From DASXMR01 sp036495525 (GTDB lineage Bacteria > Actinomycetota > Actinomycetes > Streptosporangiales > Streptosporangiaceae): DNA of 50,648 nucleotides. The stretch's first letter is position 1. Every line of letters starts with the position of its first letter. Positions 1 through 7,434 of the stretch are shown here, in pieces. Where the stretch lies: NCBI GenBank assembly GCA_036495525.1, contig DASXMR010000096.1, positions 1 through 50,648 of the forward strand, in the 5' to 3' direction. The position numbers and the translations under genes are program-made. The notes below the pieces were generated by a model, which worked only from the letters and a program-made list of their open reading frames with translations, made no database searches and had not been told where the DNA came from.

Positions 1-55
1 CTGGCAGTCTTGGGCTTGACCGGCATATCGGCTCATAACCAGAACGAGGAGCACA

Positions 56-1291
56 ATGGCGCTGCAGGACCGTCTAAGCGACGACGTGCGCGAGCTCGAG
101 CAGGACATCACGCAGCTCAGGCACCGGCTGCACCAGCGGCCCGAGATAGGGCTGCATCTGCCAGAGACCCAGCGCACGGTGCTCGACGCCCTGGACGGCC
201 TGCCGCTGGAGATCTCGACCGGCGAGTCCTGCTCCTCGGTCACCGCCGTGCTGCGCGGCAGCGGCCGGAATGGTGCCGACGGGACTGGCGGTTCGCCGGC
301 GCCGGTCGTGCTGCTGCGCGGCGACATGGACGCGCTGCCGGTGCAGGAGGCGACCGGGGTCGAGTTCACTAGCACCATCGACGGCGCCATGCACGCCTGC
401 GGGCACGACCTGCACACGGCCATGCTGGTCGGCGCGGCGCGGCTGCTCAGCGCCCACCGAAACGAGCTGCCCGGCGACGTGGTGTTCATGTTCCAGCCGG
501 GTGAGGAAGGGCACAACGGGGCCGGCCACATGATCGCCGAGGGCGTGCTCGACGCGGCCGGGCGCAGGGCGCAGCGCGCCTACGGCATCCACGTGATCTC
601 GGGCAAGCTGCCGCGGCACCAGTTCACCACGCGGCCGGGCACGCTGATGGCCTCCAGCGACGGGCTGATGGTGACGGTGCACGGCTCCGGCGGCCATGGC
701 TCGGCGCCGCACCGGGCCAAGGACCCGGTCAGCGTCGCGGCCCAGATCGTGGTCGCGCTCCAGGCCATGGTCACCAGGCAGTTCGATATCTTCGACCCGG
801 TCGTGGTGACCGTGGGCAGCTTCCACGCGGGCACCCGGCGCAACATCATCCCTGGCGAGGCCACCTTCGAGGCGACCGTCCGCACCTTCTCTCCCGAGGC
901 ACGGGAGCGGATCGCCACCGCTTCGGTCCGGCTGTGCGAGCAGATCGCGGCCGCCTACGGCCTCACCGCTGACGCGCGATACGACACTGAGTACCCAGTG
1001 ACGGTCAACGACGCGGCGCAGACCGAGTTCGTCACTGGCGTGGTGAAGGAACTGTTCGGCAGCGAGCGGCTGACCATGATGGCCAGTCCTGAGGCAGGGG
1101 CCGAGGACTTCTCCAGGGTGCTGGAGGAAGTGCCCGGCTGCTACACCTTCCTCGGCGCGTGCCCGCAGGACGACGCGGAGGCCGCGGCGGACAACCACAG
1201 CCCGCTCGCCGCTTTCGACGACTCGGTGATGCCGGACGGATGCCTGCTGCACGCCAACCTCGCGATCCGCGCCTTGCACAGCCTGTCCTGA
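56..1291 (+). CDS. M20-family metallo-amidohydrolase
   Basis: Probable cytoplasmic amidohydrolase of the M20 peptidase family (hippurate hydrolase, N-acyl-amino-acid amidohydrolase, IAA-amino-acid hydrolase type), which splits an acyl group from an amino acid. The 411-residue length is normal. Visible motifs are RGDMDALP and HACGHDLHTAML, which carry metal ligands, then FQPGEEGHNGAGHMI with the catalytic glutamate pair. A dimerisation lid follows (GSGGHGSAPH) and a late ASPEAGAEDFS segment with a further acidic ligand region. The ATG has a GAGGAG ribosome site four to nine bases upstream. No signal peptide is seen. The substrate cannot be told from sequence. The next gene runs the same way after 159 bases and seems to have its own promoter. 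Confidence 0.9.
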   Translation: MALQDRLSDDVRELEQDITQLRHRLHQRPEIGLHLPETQRTVLDALDGLPLEISTGESCSSVTAVLRGSGRNGADGTGGSPAPVVLLRGDMDALPVQEATGVEFTSTIDGAMHACGHDLHTAMLVGAARLLSAHRNELPGDVVFMFQPGEEGHNGAGHMIAEGVLDAAGRRAQRAYGIHVISGKLPRHQFTTRPGTLMASSDGLMVTVHGSGGHGSAPHRAKDPVSVAAQIVVALQAMVTRQFDIFDPVVVTVGSFHAGTRRNIIPGEATFEATVRTFSPEARERIATASVRLCEQIAAAYGLTADARYDTEYPVTVNDAAQTEFVTGVVKELFGSERLTMMASPEAGAEDFSRVLEEVPGCYTFLGACPQDDAEAAADNHSPLAAFDDSVMPDGCLLHANLAIRALHSLS

Positions 1292-1310
1292 GGCGCGGCC
1301 GGCCGCCGGC

Positions 1311-1357
1311 CCGCAGGCGCCCGACCCCGCCCGGCCGGCCCGGGGGCGTGCCTGCGG
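1311..1357 (+). terminator. GC-rich stem-loop after the amidohydrolase gene
   Basis: Inverted arms CCGCAGGC (1311-1318) and GCCTGCGG (1350-1357) enclose a very GC-rich, partly self-complementary loop. No U-tract follows. The position just after the stop suggests transcription termination, but background GC makes chance pairing likely. Confidence 0.35.
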
Positions 1358-1438
1358 CCGGGCTGGGTGACCCCTGAAAAGCGGCCAGAGTGCCAGTGCC
1401 GCCAGCCGCCGTCCATCGCGGAGCGGCCGACGCTGGCC

Positions 1439-1450
1439 TAGATTGAGCCG
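1439..1450 (+). promoter_or_regulatory. -10 box for a leaderless methyltransferase mRNA
   Basis: TAGATT (1439-1444) fits the actinobacterial TANNNT -10 pattern. Exactly six bases separate it from the GTG start at 1451, so the transcript would begin at or next to the start codon. No Shine-Dalgarno sequence precedes the GTG, which agrees with a leaderless mRNA. No convincing -35 element is visible. Confidence 0.5.
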
Positions 1451-2212
1451 GTGAGCTTCAATGCCAGCAGCGCAGCCGCTTACCTGCGCTTCATGGGCGG
1501 CTTCGCCGAGCCGTTGTCGCCGCAATTCGCTGATCTGGCCGGGGTTTCCGGCGGCCAGCGAGCGCTTGATGTCGGATGCGGGCCTGGCACGCTGACGGCC
1601 GAGCTCGTCCGGCGGCTGGGGCCCGCTGCCGTCAGCGCCGTCGACCCGTCCCCGCCGCTGGCGACGGCGGCCAGCGAGCGGCTGCCGGGGGCTGACGTCC
1701 GCCTGGCCGCAGCCGAGCAGCTGCCCTTTCCTGACGATTCCTTCGACATCGCGCTCGCGCAGCTCGTGGTCCATTTCATGGATGACCCGGTAGCCGGCCT
1801 AAGGGAGATGCGCCGCGTTACCCGGCCGGGAGGCGCCGTCGCTGCGTGCGTCTGGGATCACGCGGGCGGCCGGGGGCCCGTCAGCCTGTTCTGGCAGGCG
1901 GCCAGCGAGCTGGATTCGTCGGCACCAGACGAGTCCGACCTGGCTGGAGCCAGGGAAGGCCACCTGGCCAGTCTCTTCGCACAGGCCGGCCTCAGCCGCC
2001 CGGCGACCGTCACGCTCACCGTCACGGCCAGGTTCGCGTCATTCGAGCAGTGGTGGGAGCCGTACACCCTCAGCGTCGGGCCGGCCGGGACCTACCTGTC
2101 CTCGCTGCCCGCCGGGCAGCGGGACGCGCTGCGGGAACAGTGCCGCTGGCTGCTGCCCGCTGGCCCTTTCGAGATCACGGCGTCGGCCTGGGCCACGACA
2201 GCGACCGCCTGA
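1451..2212 (+). CDS. Class I SAM-dependent methyltransferase
   Basis: Small-molecule-type methyltransferase of 253 residues. Motif I, LDVGCGPGTLTAELV, is the glycine-rich SAM-binding loop near residues 40-54. An acidic SAM-ribose position follows in VDPSPP, then PFPDDSFDIALAQLVVHFMDD, the usual motif of the UbiE/Methyltransf_11 type. The C-terminal third (EQWWEPYTLSVGPAG) is the substrate side and resembles actinobacterial methyltransferases of unknown substrate. The GTG start is supported by the N-terminus (SFNASSAAAYLRFMGGF aligns with the family) and by the -10 box six bases upstream. It lies between an amidohydrolase and the trpS leader with no obvious functional link. Confidence 0.85.
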   Translation: MSFNASSAAAYLRFMGGFAEPLSPQFADLAGVSGGQRALDVGCGPGTLTAELVRRLGPAAVSAVDPSPPLATAASERLPGADVRLAAAEQLPFPDDSFDIALAQLVVHFMDDPVAGLREMRRVTRPGGAVAACVWDHAGGRGPVSLFWQAASELDSSAPDESDLAGAREGHLASLFAQAGLSRPATVTLTVTARFASFEQWWEPYTLSVGPAGTYLSSLPAGQRDALREQCRWLLPAGPFEITASAWATTATA

Positions 2213-2257
2213 CCCGGCAGCCCGGCGTCGCGGCCGGCTGCCAGGTCCGCGGCCGGC

Positions 2258-2269
2258 TATGGTGACAGC
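2258..2269 (+). promoter_or_regulatory. -10 box of the trpS leader transcript
   Basis: TATGGT (2258-2263) is followed by six bases (GACAGC) and the ATG of the Trp leader peptide at 2270. This puts the predicted transcription start on the A of that ATG. A -35 match is not evident. The spacing is the same as before the trpE leader. Confidence 0.55.
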
Positions 2270-2308
2270 ATGCAGCAGCTGCCGTGCGTGACCTGGTCTC
2301 CGTCCTAG
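2270..2308 (+). CDS. trpS leader peptide with one Trp codon
   Basis: Twelve-codon ORF, ATG to TAG, reading MQQLPCVTWSPS, with its single Trp codon at 2294-2296, four codons before the stop. It has no ribosome site and seems to start at the first transcribed base. Directly after the Trp codon comes the perfect palindrome CCGTCCTAGGACGG (2300-2313), which spans the stop codon, and then a terminator. This is the layout of ribosome-mediated attenuation: a ribosome waiting at TGG covers the first arm of the palindrome, while a ribosome reaching TAG covers the second arm. The known precedent is the auxiliary, indolmycin-resistant trpS of Streptomyces. The peptide itself probably has no other role. 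Confidence 0.75.
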   Translation: MQQLPCVTWSPS

Positions 2309-2344
2309 GACGGCCGTTCAGCACGCACGAGCAAAGGGCCGTCC
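2300..2344 (+). promoter_or_regulatory. Antiterminator and anti-antiterminator of the trpS attenuator
   Basis: Two exclusive pairings can be read directly. CCGTC (2300-2304) with GACGG (2309-2313) makes a small hairpin just after the Trp codon. GGACGGCC (2308-2315) can instead pair over 8 bp with GGCCGTCC (2337-2344), which is the 5' arm of the terminator, so terminator and antiterminator exclude each other. A further 8-bp pairing, CGTGCGTG (2283-2290) with CACGCACG (2322-2329), may sequester the region when no ribosome is present. Confidence 0.7.
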
Positions 2345-2361
2345 GGCGGACGGCCCTTTTT
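2333..2361 (+). terminator. Intrinsic terminator of the trpS attenuator
   Basis: Perfect 9-bp stem GGGCCGTCC (2336-2344) / GGACGGCCC (2348-2356) with a three-base loop and five T residues (2357-2361). It extends to 12 bp when the flanking AAA pairs with TTT. It is the most canonical intrinsic terminator I found in the window and lies before, not after, a gene, which marks it as a regulatory terminator. Confidence 0.85.
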
Positions 2362-2424
2362 CGCGCTCTCGCGACCCGCGGGCTCATGCCGGACGGCAGC
2401 CCCCGCGTCACGAGGAGAACATTG

Positions 2425-3615
2425 ATGAGCGCCACCCATCGCGCCGCCGCCGCGCCAGCAAGCCTGACCAGCCAGCCTGCCGCTGACCTGCCCCCTGGCC
2501 CCCTCCAGGGCAGCAGAGTCCAGGGCAGCACCGGCGGGACCGGAACCACCGGTACCGCTACCGCCCAGGCCAGCGAGGCGCAGCCGCTGACCGCCACGGA
2601 CCGCGCCGCCGTCCCCGGCCAGCCCGATCCGCGTGGCCTGCGGATGCTCACCGGGGACCGTCCCACCGGCCGCCTGCATCTCGGCCACTATTTCGGCAGC
2701 CTGTGCAACCGGGTGCGACTGCAGCGCCTGGGCGCGGAGGTGTTCGTGGTCATCGCCGACTATCAGGTGCTGACCGACCGGGACGTCGGCGAGCGGGTCG
2801 GCGAGCTCACCGAGGAACTCGTCATCGACTACCTGGCTACCGGGATCGACCCTGACCGGGCGACGATCTTCGCGCACAGCGCGGTGCCGGCCATCGGCCA
2901 GCTGATGCTGCCCTTCCTCAGCCTGGTCACGGTGGCCGAGCTCGGCCGCAACCCGACGGTCAGGGACGAGATAGCGCACTCGGCCCAGACGTCGGTGAGC
3001 GGGCTGATGTTCACCTACCCGGTGCACCAGGCCGCTGACATCCTGTCCTGCCAGGCGAACCTGGTGCCCGTGGGCCAGGACCAGCTGCCGCACGTGGAGC
3101 TCACCAGGACCATCGCCCGCCGGTTCAACGGCCGGTACGCGGACGGCGCGCCGGTGCTGCCGGTCCCTGAGCCGCTGCTGTCGGCGGCGCCGCTGCTGCC
3201 CGGCACCGATGGCGGCAAAATGAGCAAGAGCAGGGGGAACGCGGTAGCACTCGGCTGCTCGGAGGACGAGACGGCAGCCCTGATCCGCGGCACTGTCACT
3301 GACTCGCGGCGGCAGATCAGCTATGACCCTGCTGGTCGGCCGGGGGTCTCCGGCCTGGTGCTGCTGACCGCGCTGTGCCTTGATCAGCAGCCGGAGCAGG
3401 TAGCGGCCGGCATCGGGGCCGGCGGAGCAGCCAGGCTCAAGCAGGTGACCACGGAGGCGGTCAACGAGCATCTGCGCCCGCTGCGCGCCCGCCGCCGCGA
3501 ATTTGCGGCAGATCGCGGCTACATTCGCCGCGTGCTGCAGGCAGGCAACGCGCACGCTGCGCAGATCGCCGCCGAGACGCTGGCCAGCGTGCAGGCCGCG
3601 ATGGCGACGCGGTAG
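2425..3615 (+). CDS. trpS: Tryptophanyl-tRNA synthetase, probably the attenuated auxiliary type
   Basis: Class I aminoacyl-tRNA synthetase that charges tRNA-Trp in the cytoplasm. The core shows the HIGH-like signature GRLHLGHYFGS and the KMSKS loop in GGKMSKSRGN. The segments FTYPVHQAADIL and PVGQDQLPHVELTR are typical of bacterial TrpRS tryptophan and tRNA binding. The chosen ATG has GAGGAG seven bases upstream (2412-2417) and lies after the attenuator. It gives 396 residues, longer than the usual 330-350, because about 70 low-complexity residues rich in Ala, Pro, Gly and Thr precede the catalytic core. An in-frame ATG at 2386 is less likely. Regulation by Trp-tRNA supply is strongly suggested by the leader. 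Whether this is a second, inhibitor-resistant TrpRS is inference from that regulation, because a housekeeping copy would lie outside the window. Confidence 0.92.
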   Translation: MSATHRAAAAPASLTSQPAADLPPGPLQGSRVQGSTGGTGTTGTATAQASEAQPLTATDRAAVPGQPDPRGLRMLTGDRPTGRLHLGHYFGSLCNRVRLQRLGAEVFVVIADYQVLTDRDVGERVGELTEELVIDYLATGIDPDRATIFAHSAVPAIGQLMLPFLSLVTVAELGRNPTVRDEIAHSAQTSVSGLMFTYPVHQAADILSCQANLVPVGQDQLPHVELTRTIARRFNGRYADGAPVLPVPEPLLSAAPLLPGTDGGKMSKSRGNAVALGCSEDETAALIRGTVTDSRRQISYDPAGRPGVSGLVLLTALCLDQQPEQVAAGIGAGGAARLKQVTTEAVNEHLRPLRARRREFAADRGYIRRVLQAGNAHAAQIAAETLASVQAAMATR

Positions 3616-3647
3616 GCCGCGCTCGCGCGTGGGCCGGCCGCGCGCTT

Positions 3648-3676
3648 GCGCCAGCAGCTGCTAGCGCTGCTGGCGC
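3648..3676. terminator. Hairpin between convergent trpS and tricorn genes
   Basis: Perfect 11-bp inverted repeat GCGCCAGCAGC (3648-3658) / GCTGCTGGCGC (3666-3676) with a seven-base loop that contains the tricorn stop codon. There is no U-tract. It sits where the two converging transcripts meet and may stop both. Confidence 0.5.
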
Positions 3677-6600
3677 GGCGGCAGTGGCGGGCGGCGCCGG
3701 GACTGGCGCTGCGAGGTGTCCGGCGGCGTGGCAGCCGGGGACGCCTGCAGCGCGTCGAGGGCCAGCCGGATCGCGGTGTCGAGCTGGCTGTCGTGGCCGG
3801 CCGCCCAGTCGTCGGGGGTGAGCACGACCTCGATGTCGGGATCGACGCCGTAATTCTCGACTCCCCAGCCGAGCTCGCCCAGCCAGAACGGATAGGACGG
3901 AACGGTAATCAGGCTGCCATCGGCGAGTTCGTGGAAGCCGTCGATGCCGATGACGCCACCCCAGGTGCGGGTGCCCACGACCGGCCCGAGTCGCAGCAGC
4001 CGGATCGCGCCGGTGACGATGTCGCCGTCCGACCCGGCGCACTCATCGGTTACCGCGACGACGGGACCGCGCGGGGCGTCACCCGGATAGGTCTCCGGCA
4101 GCCCGTGCCGCGGCACCGCCCATCCGACCACCCTGCGGGCAAGCTTCTCGACCACGAGCTGTGAGGTGTGGCCGCCGGAGTTGCTCCGCACGTCGATGAT
4201 GAGGCCATCGCGGGCCATCTCGCCGCGCAGGTCCCGGTGGAAGTCCGCCCAGCCCTCGCTGACCATGTCAGGCACGTGCAGGTAGCCCAGCCTGCCATCG
4301 CTGGCCGCATGCACGTGCTCGCGGCGATTGCTGACCCAGTCCAGGTACCGCAGCCGGCGCTGCTGCCGTATCGGCACGATGACCGAGCGGCGCGGCGGCC
4401 CGCCGTCCGCCGGGCTGATAGTCAGCTCACACGGCCGTCCAGCCGAGCCCGCCAGCAGCGGTCCCGGCCCGGCCGGGCCGACCCGCTGGCCGTCCACGGC
4501 CAGGATGACGTCGCCGGGGGCGACCCTCGCGGCCGGGGCAGCGAGCGGTGAGCGCGCCCGCGGGTCCGAGGAATCGCCGGGCAGCACCCTGCTGACCCGC
4601 CAGCTCCCGTCCGCGTCACGCTCCAGGTCGGCGCCGAGCTGGCCGACCGGGGCGGCGTCGCTGCCCTTCTCCCCTGGTGCCTGCTGCGCGTAGGCGTGTG
4701 ACGTGCCGAGCTCGCCCAGGGTCTCCCAGAGCAGGTCGGTGAAGTCGCCCGGCCCGCCGACCCGGTCCAGCAGCGGCCGGTACTGATCGAGGACGCCGTC
4801 CCAGTCGATGCCGGCCAGGTCGGCCACCCAGTAGTCGTGCCGCACCCGCCGGCCTGCCTCGGCGAAAGCGGCTGCCCACAGCGCGGGCGGCTCAGCGCGG
4901 TAGCGTGCCCTGGACATGTCGACGGTGACCTGGTCAGCGTCGCTTTCCTGGTCGGCCTTGCGTGTCGCCGGCACGACCGTGACCTTGCCCCGGTCGCCGA
5001 TGACCATGCGCTGGCCGTCGCCGCTCACCTCGAACCAGTCCACCTCGCCGCGCAGCTCGGCGCAGGCGCGCTTGCGCAGGTCGAAGTGCTCGAGCGCGGC
5101 GCGCGGGCCGTCGTCGTCGGCAGTGGCGCCGCCCTGGCCCAGCGTCCCGGCCAGCGGCTGCCTGAGCCAGGCCAGGCCGCCCTTGACCGCGCGCAGCGAT
5201 GCGTACCTGCGCTCCGGCACGGGCAGCTGCACGATCCTGCTGGCCAGGCCGTCCAGGTCCACCTGCACGGCTGGCTGCCGCGGCTTCGAGCCATCCTGGT
5301 CGCGGGAACTGCTGCTGCTGCTGCTGCTGCCGCCGCCGCCAGGCTCATCCTGGCCTGGCTCGCCCGCGCCGGTGTCCGAGCTGGCCGGGCCGGCCTGGCC
5401 GCCAGCCGCTGGCTGCCCGGCCGCGCCGCCCGCTGGCTTCCCGTCGTCGGCTTCGGCAGAGTCGCCTGCCGGGCGGCCGTCGGCCTGCGGACCGAACGGC
5501 GAGGGCGTGCCTGCCGCCAGTGTCACCAGGTAGGGGCGGGCGCCGTACGGGAAGGACAGGTCGAACACGTGCGCGTCGTACACCGGGTCGAAGTTCCGCC
5601 GGGACAGGAATGCCAGGTAGCGCCCGTCCAGGGTGAACGCCGGGTCGGTGTCGGCGAACCGGCCGTCGGTCACGTCAGCGACCGAGTAATCAGCGATCCT
5701 GGCGAGCCTGATCCGCCGCAGCGGATCGCGGTCGGGCTCCGACCAGGCAAGCCACGCCGAGTCGGGCGACCAGGCGAGCCCGCTGATCTGCCCGTCGGCT
5801 GCTGCGGCCAGCTCGGTGACCTCGCCCGAGCTGACCTCGACCACGCGCAGCCGGCCGTCGCGCGCTGCCACCGCCACCCGGCTGCCGTCCGGCGCCGCCG
5901 CGATCTGGGTGATCATGCCGAGCTGCCCGGCAGCAAGCCGCCGCGGCTCGGCGGCCAGCGCAGGCCCGGCGGCATCGCCGGCCGCGACCTCCAGCCCGTC
6001 GGCGCCGCCTGCGTCGCTAACCCAGACGGCCTGCCCGGTGCTGCCCAGCACCTGCGGCAGCCGTGACCGGACGCCCTGCTGCACCGACAGCGCCCTGGCA
6101 GGACCGTCCCGGTGGGTGAGCCAGTGCACCGTGCCGCGCACTTCGACGGCACTGGCCCGGCCGGTCGGATCACAGGACAGGCTGCCCAGGTGATCGCTGG
6201 CTGAGATGAGTCTCGGCGACCGGCCGGCGGCCGAGGAGCCGAGGCTGATCTCGACCGGCCGCGCCTCGCCGTCCAGGTTGCCGAGCAGCCAGATGTCCCC
6301 GGCGCAGTGGTAAGCGATGCGCTGACCGTCAGTGCTGGCGTTTCGCGCGTAGAAGCCGTCATGGTCGGTGTGCCGTCGCAGGTCGCTGCCGTCCAGCGCG
6401 CACGAGTACAGGTTGCCGGTGCCCTCGTGGTCGGACAGGAACACCAGCCGGCCTGCGATCAGCATCGGGCTTGAAAACTGGCCGCCGAGCTCGGCCAGCA
6501 CCCGGCGGAACCCGGCTGCTGGCGATTGCCCGTCCGTGCCAGAGGCAGCCTGGCTCACCCACAGCCGCCCGGCCGTGCCGCCGCGGTAGCGCTTCCACCT

Positions 6601-7068
6601 GGCCGGGTCGCGTCCGAGGCTGCCGTTCAGCAGCACCGCGCCGTCTGGCTCGATGGTGATGTCGGCGAGCGGTCCGTGCGGCAGCCTGCGGCTGGCGCTT
6701 CCGCTGGCCGCCAGCGCGTGCGCCCAGGTTTGGTGGCTGAACGGCTGCCCGGCGGCCGTCACCGCCAGCACCTCGCCGGCCGGGCTCCAGCCGCACGTGC
6801 TGGTCTGCTCGTCGCCCAGGTACGTCAGCCGGGTAGCCGGGCCGCCGCCGGTATCGGCCAGGTAGATCTCGCTCTCGCCGTCGCGCTTGCTGGTCCACGC
6901 CAGCAGGCTGCCGTCGCGGGAGAACCTGGGGAAGCTGGCGGCGGCCCGGTCGGCGGTGACCCGCCAGGCGCGGCCGCCGGTGGCCGGCGCTAGCCAGACA
7001 TCGTCCTCGGCCACGAAGGTCAGCAGGTCGCCGTGCAGATGGGGGAAACGCAGGTATCCGGCTGTCAC
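3661..7068 (-). CDS. Tricorn protease homologue
   Basis: Large cytosolic self-compartmentalising serine protease of family S41B that degrades peptides released by the proteasome or other proteases. At 1135 residues it is slightly longer than the roughly 1070 common in the family. The N-terminal two-thirds holds two beta-propellers with repeated SPDS/WSPDSAWLAWS-type blades. A PDZ domain lies around 815-900 (GDVILAVDGQRVGP), then the catalytic core: Ser-His in GTSHAYA (His about 791), nucleophile Ser about 1013 in AGSDGD, Glu about 1071 in GVENYGVDPD. The spacing from Ser to Glu equals that of the Thermoplasma enzyme. A Gly/Ser/Ala-rich insert with eight consecutive serines interrupts the second propeller near 535-600. 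The GTG start has no ribosome site but a -10 box six bases upstream. Confidence 0.92.
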   Translation of the reverse strand: MTAGYLRFPHLHGDLLTFVAEDDVWLAPATGGRAWRVTADRAAASFPRFSRDGSLLAWTSKRDGESEIYLADTGGGPATRLTYLGDEQTSTCGWSPAGEVLAVTAAGQPFSHQTWAHALAASGSASRRLPHGPLADITIEPDGAVLLNGSLGRDPARWKRYRGGTAGRLWVSQAASGTDGQSPAAGFRRVLAELGGQFSSPMLIAGRLVFLSDHEGTGNLYSCALDGSDLRRHTDHDGFYARNASTDGQRIAYHCAGDIWLLGNLDGEARPVEISLGSSAAGRSPRLISASDHLGSLSCDPTGRASAVEVRGTVHWLTHRDGPARALSVQQGVRSRLPQVLGSTGQAVWVSDAGGADGLEVAAGDAAGPALAAEPRRLAAGQLGMITQIAAAPDGSRVAVAARDGRLRVVEVSSGEVTELAAAADGQISGLAWSPDSAWLAWSEPDRDPLRRIRLARIADYSVADVTDGRFADTDPAFTLDGRYLAFLSRRNFDPVYDAHVFDLSFPYGARPYLVTLAAGTPSPFGPQADGRPAGDSAEADDGKPAGGAAGQPAAGGQAGPASSDTGAGEPGQDEPGGGGSSSSSSSSRDQDGSKPRQPAVQVDLDGLASRIVQLPVPERRYASLRAVKGGLAWLRQPLAGTLGQGGATADDDGPRAALEHFDLRKRACAELRGEVDWFEVSGDGQRMVIGDRGKVTVVPATRKADQESDADQVTVDMSRARYRAEPPALWAAAFAEAGRRVRHDYWVADLAGIDWDGVLDQYRPLLDRVGGPGDFTDLLWETLGELGTSHAYAQQAPGEKGSDAAPVGQLGADLERDADGSWRVSRVLPGDSSDPRARSPLAAPAARVAPGDVILAVDGQRVGPAGPGPLLAGSAGRPCELTISPADGGPPRRSVIVPIRQQRRLRYLDWVSNRREHVHAASDGRLGYLHVPDMVSEGWADFHRDLRGEMARDGLIIDVRSNSGGHTSQLVVEKLARRVVGWAVPRHGLPETYPGDAPRGPVVAVTDECAGSDGDIVTGAIRLLRLGPVVGTRTWGGVIGIDGFHELADGSLITVPSYPFWLGELGWGVENYGVDPDIEVVLTPDDWAAGHDSQLDTAIRLALDALQASPAATPPDTSQRQSRRRPPLPPRQQR

Positions 7069-7080
7069 CGGGTCATCGTA
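7069..7080 (-). promoter_or_regulatory. -10 box for a leaderless tricorn mRNA
   Basis: On the minus strand TACGAT (7080-7075) is followed by six bases (GACCCG) and the GTG start at 7068. CTGACC lies 19 bp further upstream (7105-7100) as a possible -35. Both the absent ribosome site and the spacing fit a leaderless transcript. Confidence 0.5.
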
Positions 7081-7434
7081 AAGGAGGAAGCTGTGCGCCG
7101 GTCAGCCGGATCATGGCGCTGCCCGCCAGACTGGCCAGACTTGCTGGCCAGATCGCGCCGGGCAGACCGGCAGGCGGCGGCACCTCCTGCTCCGCTGGCC
7201 GGGCCAGGGCCACCCGCCGCGTGCTCACGGCTACGATCAGTAGTCAAGCGATGCGCGGCCTTTTCGTCCGTTCTTTATCAATTTGGCCCGCTGGCCTTTG
7301 TGCCTTATCTGCGTACACGGCCAGCCTGCCAGCCGGTTTACCGCTACGGGGAACGGGACCTGCGGAGATAAACCGAATGCTATTCTGCTACGCAGCGTAT
7401 TGCTGCGGATAGCGCCCGGAACAGGGTTGTCCGC
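7081..7434. other. Divergent intergenic region, tricorn / flavohemoprotein
   Basis: This 354-base stretch contains no gene I can support. It includes the tricorn promoter at its left end. From about 7250 it is clearly richer in A and T than its surroundings. TATTCT (7381-7386) is a candidate -10 box for the flavohemoprotein gene, but no matching -35 or regulator site could be assigned. Confidence 0.4.

Noticed and set aside
74..1774. Long minus-strand open frame opposite the amidohydrolase and methyltransferase
   Set aside because: It mirrors two clear plus-strand genes. Its Arg/Gly/His/Gln-rich translation is the usual shadow frame of very GC-rich DNA.
2284..2424. Longer trpS starting upstream of the attenuator terminator
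   Set aside because: The frame is open, but it would run through the terminator hairpin. The ATG at 2425 has a well-placed ribosome site, and the upstream residues look random.
7093..7371. GTG-started reading frame of about 92 codons behind AAAGGAGG, upstream of the flavohemoprotein gene
   Set aside because: The ribosome-site match is good, but the product is Arg/Pro/Ala/Trp-rich with no recognisable fold, and the purine run is the complement of the tricorn promoter region. Coding sense is not supported.
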